A program made the position numbers and the translations under genes. From Ruminococcus sp. (GTDB taxonomy: Bacteria; Bacillota; Clostridia; Oscillospirales; Ruminococcaceae), in contig JAILFF010000042.1 of the NCBI GenBank assembly GCA_024697705.1, forward strand, positions 1 to 16,803: a DNA stretch of 16,803 nucleotides, in the 5' to 3' direction. Each line of letters opens with the position of its first letter. Position 1 is the first letter of the stretch. Below the pieces are notes generated by a model. It searched no databases. It saw only the letters and a list, made by a program, of their open reading frames with translations, and was not told the DNA's origin. This document shows, piece by piece, positions 6,574 to 12,286 of the stretch.

Positions 6574-6639
6574 GTCTTAGGAAAGGGGTGTGGGGGAGAA
6601 CCCTTCTTCAGAAGGTTTTCCCCCACAAAAGCCTACGAC
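6574..6639. repeat. REP-like palindrome downstream of the flavoprotein gene
   Basis: GTGGGGGAGAACCCTTCT (6590-6607) pairs with 6610-6626 with only one bulge and one G-U. A weaker outer pairing, GTCTTAGG (6574-6581) with CCTACGAC (6632-6639), extends it. No T-run follows the hairpin, so it is not a standard intrinsic terminator. It resembles dispersed REP-type palindromes and could stabilise or end the upstream mRNA. Confidence 0.6.
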
Positions 6640-6685
6640 AGCCGGAAACATCCTCGGTAAGAGAAAGTCTGACGGTTCAAATGAT

Positions 6686-6804
6686 AAAATCGGCAATTTA
6701 TAAAAAAGTCGAAAAAAATCAGAAGTTTACAGCTCTGCAGGTCTGTACGAAAACAAATGAATTGCCGATTTTAATTTGCGAAAGAGCGCAGCGATTTTCG
6801 CAAA
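6686..6804. repeat. Two nearby inverted repeats in the non-coding gap 6549-6930
   Basis: AAAATCGGCAATT (6686-6698) and AATTGCCGATTTT (6760-6772) are perfect 13-bp inverted repeats about 60 bp apart. Immediately after, TTTGCGAAA (6775-6783) and TTTCGCAAA (6796-6804) form a second hairpin. A smaller GCGGG-AGCAA-CCCGC hairpin follows at 6862-6876. I find no convincing gene in this gap of about 380 bp. The frame crossing it has no ribosome binding site and no recognisable protein. Confidence 0.55.
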
Positions 6805-6930
6805 GAGATTTCGCGAGACAGGCAAACCCTTCCCGACAAGGCAGTATTTGCGGGCAGACGGGCGGGAGCAACCCGCGTTTTGTACAATTCATCGAAAACC
6901 TTAAATTAGAAATCCTAAGGAGGAACAGTC

Positions 6931-7323
6931 ATGAAAGAAGTCTACGATTTTCTGAAAGCGGCGGGGACATACTACCTCGCGACCGTTGAGGGCGACCAGC
7001 CGAGAGTAAGACCCTTCGGCACGGTGGAGATCTTCGAGGACAAGCTGTACATACAGACAGGCAAGATCAAAAGCGTTTCGCAGCAGATACAGGCTAACCC
7101 CAAGGCGGAGCTTTGCGCTTTCAAGGACGGCGTGTGGGTGCGCGTTACGGGAGAGCTTGTCCGCGACGACAGGCGTGAGCCGAAGGTGCATATGCTCGAA
7201 AATTACCCGCAGCTGAAAGCAATGTATTCCCCCGACGATGACAACACCGAGGTGCTGTATTTCAAAAACGCCGAGGCGGTGTTCTATTCGTTCACCGAAG
7301 CGCCGCGTGTTGTGAAGCTTTGA
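6931..7323 (+). CDS. Pyridoxamine 5'-phosphate oxidase-like flavin-binding family protein
   Basis: The protein has 130 residues and is a small split-barrel fold member. The pattern TYYLATVEGDQPRVRPFGT near the start, KLYIQTGKIKSVSQQI (about 50-65) and the CAF-WVRVTGE strand (about 76-90) are typical of PNPOx-like proteins that bind FMN or a related cofactor. The length matches the single-domain group, which is usually annotated as PNPOx-like rather than as a true PdxH, so a role in vitamin B6 synthesis should not be assumed. AAGGAGG (6917-6923) is 7 nt before the ATG and decides the start. The esterase gene begins 34 nt after its stop with no terminator between, so the two are probably co-transcribed. 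A functional link between them is not evident. Confidence 0.85.
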   Translation: MKEVYDFLKAAGTYYLATVEGDQPRVRPFGTVEIFEDKLYIQTGKIKSVSQQIQANPKAELCAFKDGVWVRVTGELVRDDRREPKVHMLENYPQLKAMYSPDDDNTEVLYFKNAEAVFYSFTEAPRVVKL

Positions 7324-7357
7324 GACCAGCCGAGATATTGAAAGGAAACAGATACCA

Positions 7358-8143
7358 ATGGCATTTTATACGATAAGATTTAATTCGGACTGCCTTAGAA
7401 GACCCGTCACATTTGAAATGATAATCCCGAACGACCCGCGAAAGGATCTTCCGTGGGAGGATAACAACCCGAACAAAAAGCGCCCGATGAAGACCGTTTT
7501 CCTGCTGCACGGCTACTACGGCTGCGCGGGAAGCTGGGTGCCCGAGTTCGTGGCTGATATGTACAATGTGGCGCTCGTTAGCCCTGCGGGAGACAACAGC
7601 TTCTGGCTCGACGGCGCCGCCACCGGCAGAAAGTATGCTTCGTTCGTGGGCGAAGAGCTGCCCGATTATCTGCGCCGCACATTCGGACTGGCTAACGGCG
7701 CGGAGGACACCTTCGTCATGGGGCTTTCGATGGGCGGCTTCGGTGCGCTGCATACGGGACTGGCTTTTCCTAAGCAGTTCGGCAAGATCGGCGCTATGTC
7801 CTCGGCACTTATCACTCATGAGGTCGCCAAGATGAAGCACGGAGAGGGCAATGAGGTCGCCAACTTCGCTTATTATCACGAGTGCTTCGGCGAGCCTTCC
7901 GAGCTGCTTGCGAGCGAAAACAATCCCGAAACGCTGGCACTTAAGCTCAAAGAGTCGGGCGAGCTGCCGGGCATATTCATGTGCTGCGGCACGGAGGACT
8001 TCCTGCTCGAAAACAACCGCAGTCTGCACCGCTTTTTCGAGCAGAACGGCATAGCTCACGAGTATTATGAAAGCAAGGGCGGGCATGATATGCAGTTCTG
8101 GGGCGAGTACAGCGAGAAGATAATCAAGTGGATGTGCGAATAA
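7358..8143 (+). CDS. Alpha/beta-hydrolase esterase (esterase D / tributyrin esterase-like family)
   Basis: The protein has 261 residues and a complete PF00756-type esterase fold. The oxyanion segment is FLLHGYYG (about 48-55). The nucleophile elbow is GLSMGG with Ser124. The acid is probably Asp214 in CCGTEDFL, and the base His243 in GGHDMQFW. Relatives hydrolyse short-chain acyl esters, S-formylglutathione or acetyl and feruloyl side chains of plant polysaccharides. There is no signal peptide, so it is intracellular and not a secreted fibre-degrading enzyme. A ribosome binding site AAAGGAAA starts at 7341, about 11 nt before the ATG. It follows the PNPOx-like gene by 34 nt and ends before a bidirectional terminator. 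The true substrate cannot be read from the sequence. Confidence 0.88.
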   Translation: MAFYTIRFNSDCLRRPVTFEMIIPNDPRKDLPWEDNNPNKKRPMKTVFLLHGYYGCAGSWVPEFVADMYNVALVSPAGDNSFWLDGAATGRKYASFVGEELPDYLRRTFGLANGAEDTFVMGLSMGGFGALHTGLAFPKQFGKIGAMSSALITHEVAKMKHGEGNEVANFAYYHECFGEPSELLASENNPETLALKLKESGELPGIFMCCGTEDFLLENNRSLHRFFEQNGIAHEYYESKGGHDMQFWGEYSEKIIKWMCE

Positions 8144-8171
8144 CGCCTGTAACATAAATCATATGATATGA

Positions 8172-8203
8172 AAAACTCCCCGGTGCGCTTATCGGGGAGT
8201 TTT
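8172..8203. terminator. Bidirectional intrinsic terminator between convergent genes
   Basis: AAAACTCCCCG (8172-8182) and CGGGGAGTTTT (8193-8203) form an 11-bp stem with flanking A and T runs on both sides. It can end the plus-strand esterase transcript and the minus-strand operon whose last stop codon is at 8208. Confidence 0.9.
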
Positions 8204-8207
8204 ATTG

Positions 8208-8660
8208 TTAAGTATTATCGGTAAGACTTTTCGCAAACGAAACGTGTCCTTTAAGCTCGGTCAGACCGTGCTTTTTGTAGAAGTCGTATGCGGGCATATT
8301 TTCGTCGGTCTGCAAGAAGATGTGATAGATACCCATCTTGGCAAGCACGCGCTCCAGCTCGGCGAAGAACGCGCTGCCTATCCCGCAGCCCTGCCGCTCC
8401 GTAAGTATGCAGAATTCGTCGATGACGTACTCCGTTCCGCGGTACCAGTGCTTAATGCTGCCCATCGTCATGCCGACAAGCCTTCCGTCCTCGAAATATC
8501 CGAATGTCAGCGATGTGGGATTTCCCGTAAGGTCGGTAATGTAGGCGTCAAGCTGCGCTTCGTCGCTCCAGTCGTCGTTCCAGGGTTCGTTGGTAAAAAC
8601 GGCGCGGAAAAGCTCCTTTACGATCTCCTTGTCTCTGATATCAAGCCTTGTAAGCTCCAT
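8208..8660 (-). CDS. GNAT family N-acetyltransferase
   Basis: The protein has 150 residues and a full GNAT fold. The acetyl-CoA pyrophosphate loop is ERQGCGIGS (Q90-G-C-G-I-G95), preceded by the beta-4 strand VIDEFCIL. The C-terminal half has the usual LQTDENMPAYDFYKKHGL. An early EPWNDDW motif is seen in several Firmicutes GNATs related to aminoglycoside 6'-acetyltransferases, but resistance cannot be inferred from this. It acetylates an unknown small molecule or protein amine. GAGGTG (8667-8672), 6 nt upstream of the ATG, overlaps the stop of the preceding P-loop gene. The gap is 10 nt, so translation is probably coupled. It is the last gene of the minus-strand run. Confidence 0.88.
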   Translation of the reverse strand: MELTRLDIRDKEIVKELFRAVFTNEPWNDDWSDEAQLDAYITDLTGNPTSLTFGYFEDGRLVGMTMGSIKHWYRGTEYVIDEFCILTERQGCGIGSAFFAELERVLAKMGIYHIFLQTDENMPAYDFYKKHGLTELKGHVSFAKSLTDNT

Positions 8661-8670
8661 TTAAGTCACC

Positions 8671-9336
8671 TCATTCCAGTCGGAAATGTTTTGCAAGCGC
8701 GGCTAAGACCTCCTCGCGGGTGTCGCGCCCGTCGTTTTCTCTGACAAGCGTGAAAAAGCCGCTTTGTGCGTATTCGTCGTAATGCTTCCGGCTGTTGATG
8801 AGAGCCAGCCCTTCGCGGTAATTCCGCATGACCGCCTGCGGGTCGCCGCAGCTTTCTATCACGCTTAAAATAAACTGCTTTTCGGGGTCGGAGCGGTCGA
8901 AAAAGCGCTCGACGCTCATACTCTGCGGCGAAAGCATCACGGCTACATGGTCGTAGTCGCTTATCTCGTGCAGGATATCGAGCGGAATGTTCGTATCGAC
9001 GATGACCTTTCCCTTGCCCGAAAGCGAGATAAGCTCGGCTATCTCGAAGCCCGCCGCCTCGCGTGCGACCGAATATATCCAGCGTTCGTATTCCTCGGGG
9101 GAGCGTGTTACAAAATCCTTCCAGTCGGTAAGCTCTCTCATGTAGCAGAGGTCGGGCTGAACGTCGTGCTCGGCAACGCGGTCTGACAGTTCGAGCGTGT
9201 AGTTCTCGCCGCAGAATATCATACCGTATCGCTCGGAAAGCGCCTTTACCGCCGTAGATTTACCCGCATAAGCCATACCCGTGATGAAGTAGGCGTCTTT
9301 GAGATAATGCCTTATTATGTTGTTTTCGATGTTCAT
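8671..9336 (-). CDS. P-loop NTPase, small-molecule kinase-like
   Basis: The protein has 221 residues. A Walker A motif GMAYAGKST (20-28) is preceded by the hydrophobic strand YFIT. A Walker B-like strand KVIVDTNI lies at about 110-117. A helical region rich in acidic and aromatic residues follows, and ERFFDRSD at about 143-150 could be a lid segment. The overall plan resembles P-loop kinases of the shikimate or uridine kinase type, without a family that I can name. The ATG overlaps the stop of the Nudix-GNAT gene by 4 nt (ATGA at 9336-9333), a sign of translational coupling. Together with Nudix and GNAT proteins it suggests modification of a nucleotide or small metabolite, but the substrate is unknown. 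Confidence 0.72.
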   Translation of the reverse strand: MNIENNIIRHYLKDAYFITGMAYAGKSTAVKALSERYGMIFCGENYTLELSDRVAEHDVQPDLCYMRELTDWKDFVTRSPEEYERWIYSVAREAAGFEIAELISLSGKGKVIVDTNIPLDILHEISDYDHVAVMLSPQSMSVERFFDRSDPEKQFILSVIESCGDPQAVMRNYREGLALINSRKHYDEYAQSGFFTLVRENDGRDTREEVLAALAKHFRLE

Positions 9337-10271
9337 TGTTCGTCACCCACGGTAAATCCCGTCCATTCGATGTGATTATACTGCATCACATCGTCGGAAT
9401 ATTTCATGCCGAGCTTTTTGTAAAAAGGCACGGCGTTTTCGTTCGCTATAAGATATACCGCGATGTCTTTTTCTCCGCCCGCAAGCTCGTGAGCCGTTTG
9501 CATCAGCCTGCTGCCCAAGCCCCGCCGCTCGTAGGCTCTGTCCACGCCGAGATCGGTCACATAGAGCCAGTAGGCGTAATCTGTCAGCCCGAAAAGCACG
9601 CCCACGACAGTGCCGATCGAATTCCGCGCCACGAGGCTTATGCTCGCTGTGTTTACAAGGCGGGCGATCCTTTCGGCGAACCTCTCACGCGGGTACTGCG
9701 AGCCGAGATCGGTGCGCCTTAAAAATCGGATATATTCTTCCGCCGTTAGCCTTTCCTCGCGGACAGTCACCTCGTCGGAAGGCGTACTTCTGCCGATGTA
9801 GACGCGGTTGCCCTCGCTCAAAAGCTCCGTTTTGTCCATCGAAAGAAGCTCCTCCCGCGTGACCCATCTGTAAGCGGTGGTCTCGCCCTCCTGCAAAGCA
9901 ACGCTGTCCTTATCGCAGTCGGTAACGCAGAGATAATCAACATAGGCGGAGCGGGTATCATCTCGGGCGAACCTTCCGAATTCGGTAAGCTGCTCCGAAA
10001 CTATGCCCGTTTCCTCCGTAAGCTCACGTCGGGCGCAGTCAAGGGGCGATTCGCCTTTCAGCGCCGAGCCGCCTGCCGTAGCCTCCCACATATCGGGGTA
10101 AGCCTTGCGAGGGTCGCGCCGCATTAAAAGGTAGGTGCCGTCGGTGTGCCTTACCAGAACATGGCAGACCAAGTGATACACTCCCCGCGGTATTGAATCT
10201 TCCTCGCCGCGCACAAGCGTTACGCCGTCTATCTTTTCAAAGTCCTTATTATAAGCGTCCCAAAGCTCCAT
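9333..10271 (-). CDS. Nudix hydrolase-GNAT acetyltransferase fusion
   Basis: This 312-residue protein has two enzyme domains. The N-terminal half (about 30-165) is a Nudix hydrolase with an unbroken Nudix box at residues 68-90 (G-x5-E-x7-REL-x-EE-x-GI), and it cleaves nucleoside-diphosphate-linked substrates. It most resembles the isopentenyl-diphosphate isomerase/MutT-like group in GTYLLMRRDPRKAYPDMWE. The C-terminal half (about 195-300) is a GNAT domain with the acetyl-CoA loop YERRGLGS and NENAVPFYKKLGM. The frame is open to 10319, but the start at 10271 is chosen because AAGGAGG (10277-10283) lies 5 nt before this ATG. It starts 16 nt after the EAL-like gene and overlaps the next gene by 4 nt. 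Both active-site motifs look intact. The combined substrate is unknown. Confidence 0.85.
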   Translation of the reverse strand: MELWDAYNKDFEKIDGVTLVRGEEDSIPRGVYHLVCHVLVRHTDGTYLLMRRDPRKAYPDMWEATAGGSALKGESPLDCARRELTEETGIVSEQLTEFGRFARDDTRSAYVDYLCVTDCDKDSVALQEGETTAYRWVTREELLSMDKTELLSEGNRVYIGRSTPSDEVTVREERLTAEEYIRFLRRTDLGSQYPRERFAERIARLVNTASISLVARNSIGTVVGVLFGLTDYAYWLYVTDLGVDRAYERRGLGSRLMQTAHELAGGEKDIAVYLIANENAVPFYKKLGMKYSDDVMQYNHIEWTGFTVGDEQ

Positions 10272-10287
10272 TTTGTCCTCCTTGAAG

Positions 10288-12225
10288 TCAGTGGGGATCA
10301 TTAGCTGAAAGCTTTTCAAGCTTGTCCTTGCTAACGGGCGGGGAGTAATAGCTGCCCTGTATCAGATCGCAGCCCGAACCTGCAAGCATAAGCGAGGTCT
10401 GCTGATCGTCCGCGCCCTGTGCGATGACTGTCAGTGATATATCGCGCAGAGTGTCGATTATACCTTCGAGTATCTTCTTACCGTTTGCGCTGCTTGCTGC
10501 CTGAACGATGCTCTTGTCAAGGCGAACCGCGTTTATCGGCATATCGAGCAGATGCATGAAGTTTGAGTAGCCGCTGCCGAAGCCGTCAAGCACTATCTTG
10601 AACCCCTGCGTGGAGAGTTTTTTCAGGTTTTCGTTGAACACGCGGCTCATGTTTTCATAGGAGGTCTCCTTGATCTCAAAGGCGATGTTGGCGGGGCTGA
10701 CGCGGAAGCGCTCGCGCAGATTCCAGATAGTGTCGGTCAGATCCATTCTCATGCACTGCGATACGGGCAGCCGCACGCAGATATGCGTATATCCGAGCTT
10801 TTGGAAGCTCTCGCTGCCCATGAAAGTGAACACCTCTTCAAGATACCTGTTGCTGAGACTGACGATAAGTCCGCGCTCTTCGGCGGCGATTATCAGGCGT
10901 TCGGAGTCGATGCTGCCGTAAACTACGTCTGTCAGTTCGATGACAGCCTCCGCGCAGGTGAATTTGTTTTCCGCGACCGACCTTATCGGCTGATAGCGTA
11001 TGCCGAGCTGTCCCGAAACAACTGCGCGGTTAAGTATCTCGTCGATGTGAGTTTCTATCTGATAATCACGGCTGTCGGTTATCGCGCCCGCACGGACGTA
11101 AATTCGGCTGTAATCGGAGAAACGCGCAAAGTTATGCCCGAACCGCAGCAGCTCGTCGATGGTGTGTATTTCTTTCGGGAACGTCACGGAAACTATGTGC
11201 ATATCGGGCTGAGCGCCGGTCTCCAGAATTTCCGCGGCGATCATGCGCACACGTTCCTTTATCTCGGGTATCGCCTGCACGGGGTTGTAGGTGTCGTCGT
11301 CAAGCACAACGTAGAAATTTCCGGGCGACTCGAAGTAAACCTCGCAGGAGATCTTTTCACGCTTGGCAAAAGCGCGTACCTCCGAGTCGATGATGTGTAT
11401 GTAGTCCGAGTACGATTCTCTAAGATAGCTGCTCATCTCGGCGGCGTTTCTGAGGCTTATCATAACGATGCGCGTATCGTGCCCCGTCACTCGTATCTTG
11501 CCGATCTCCTCGCAGTAGGCTCGGAAGCCCGGCAGTCCCGTACTCATATCCACCTGCAATTCGGGGCGCTGTACGTAAAGCACGATAAACAGCACGGTCA
11601 GCGAGGTGGCGAAGGATTCGATTATATATCTCGGGTAGAAATACTGCGTGATGACCGACACAAGATTTATTATGTACATCAGCATGAGCGCGATAAACGA
11701 GCCGAGATCGAGCGTGTGGCGGTGTGCGATAAGATAGATAACTCCGAAAACAAGGTAGCAAGCCGCGAAGGCGTATATCCAAAGCACGTTCGGACCGCGC
11801 TTGTAGCCTTCTTCGATGGTGACGGTAAACACCCAGCCTGTTATCTCGTTGGTGGCAAGCAGGGTAAATATGCAGATATAGGGGAGCATGATGAACAGTC
11901 TCGGCAGTATCTTGTCAAACTTGTACCATGTTTTGGTGGTCGAGATGATGAAAAAAATGTACGAAACATTCACAGCGTTTCTTGTGATGAAGTAGGCGTA
12001 TTCGCTCATTTTCACCCAGAAAACAAAACCCGTGCCGAAGGTGATGCCCAGGAACGCGAGCTGCTCCATGATCTCGCAGAGGTCGGCGGCAAAAGCGAAC
12101 ATCGCGACTTCAAGGTAAAGGCGGTTCGATCTGCCCTTGTACATTTTGCGTATTACGGTAGTCGCAATAATAATAAGGTAGACGGGAACGGCGCATATAT
12201 CAAAAAGCATTATCTTGTCATACAT
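10288..12225 (-). CDS. Membrane protein with degenerate GGDEF and EAL domains
   Basis: The protein has 645 residues. About seven hydrophobic membrane segments occupy residues 9-218, followed by a GGDEF-like region (about 225-378) in which the signature is replaced by SPGNF (300-304), so it should not make c-di-GMP. An EAL domain follows (about 390-640). EAL reads EAV (426-428). The conserved Asn of the NxS strand is Arg485. The usual DDFGxGYS is D547-G548-FGSGYS. The catalytic Glu of the AEGVE motif is Gln603 (AQGAD). E517 and K571 are kept. With several metal and catalytic ligands lost, phosphodiesterase activity is unlikely, and it may bind c-di-GMP or a partner protein instead. An AGAGGG ribosome binding site lies 6 nt before the ATG. 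It starts 61 nt after the DegV-fused kinase with no terminator between. Confidence 0.85.
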   Translation of the reverse strand: MYDKIMLFDICAVPVYLIIIATTVIRKMYKGRSNRLYLEVAMFAFAADLCEIMEQLAFLGITFGTGFVFWVKMSEYAYFITRNAVNVSYIFFIISTTKTWYKFDKILPRLFIMLPYICIFTLLATNEITGWVFTVTIEEGYKRGPNVLWIYAFAACYLVFGVIYLIAHRHTLDLGSFIALMLMYIINLVSVITQYFYPRYIIESFATSLTVLFIVLYVQRPELQVDMSTGLPGFRAYCEEIGKIRVTGHDTRIVMISLRNAAEMSSYLRESYSDYIHIIDSEVRAFAKREKISCEVYFESPGNFYVVLDDDTYNPVQAIPEIKERVRMIAAEILETGAQPDMHIVSVTFPKEIHTIDELLRFGHNFARFSDYSRIYVRAGAITDSRDYQIETHIDEILNRAVVSGQLGIRYQPIRSVAENKFTCAEAVIELTDVVYGSIDSERLIIAAEERGLIVSLSNRYLEEVFTFMGSESFQKLGYTHICVRLPVSQCMRMDLTDTIWNLRERFRVSPANIAFEIKETSYENMSRVFNENLKKLSTQGFKIVLDGFGSGYSNFMHLLDMPINAVRLDKSIVQAASSANGKKILEGIIDTLRDISLTVIAQGADDQQTSLMLAGSGCDLIQGSYYSPPVSKDKLEKLSANDPH

Positions 12226-12286
12226 AGTAATCCCTCTTTGTCATACCGAATTTTGTGCGGGGCGTGAGAAAGCTGCCGCTTTAAGC

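Noticed and set aside
6588..6989. Plus-strand frame over the palindrome-rich gap
   Set aside because: It overlaps the PNPOx-like gene start, lacks a ribosome binding site and encodes a product dictated by repeats.
7292..8155. Minus-strand frame of 287 codons opposite the esterase
   Set aside because: The plus strand has a full catalytic triad and esterase fold, so this is a shadow frame.
10783..12267. Long plus-strand frame of 494 codons opposite the GGDEF-EAL-like gene
   Set aside because: It is antisense to a gene with clear membrane and EAL segments, has no recognisable protein features and no ribosome binding site. High codon bias on the real strand explains its length.
12226..12286. 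Terminator between the DegV-fused kinase and the EAL-like gene
   Set aside because: Only a 5-bp AAAGC-GCTTT hairpin without a T-run is present, too weak to split the operon.
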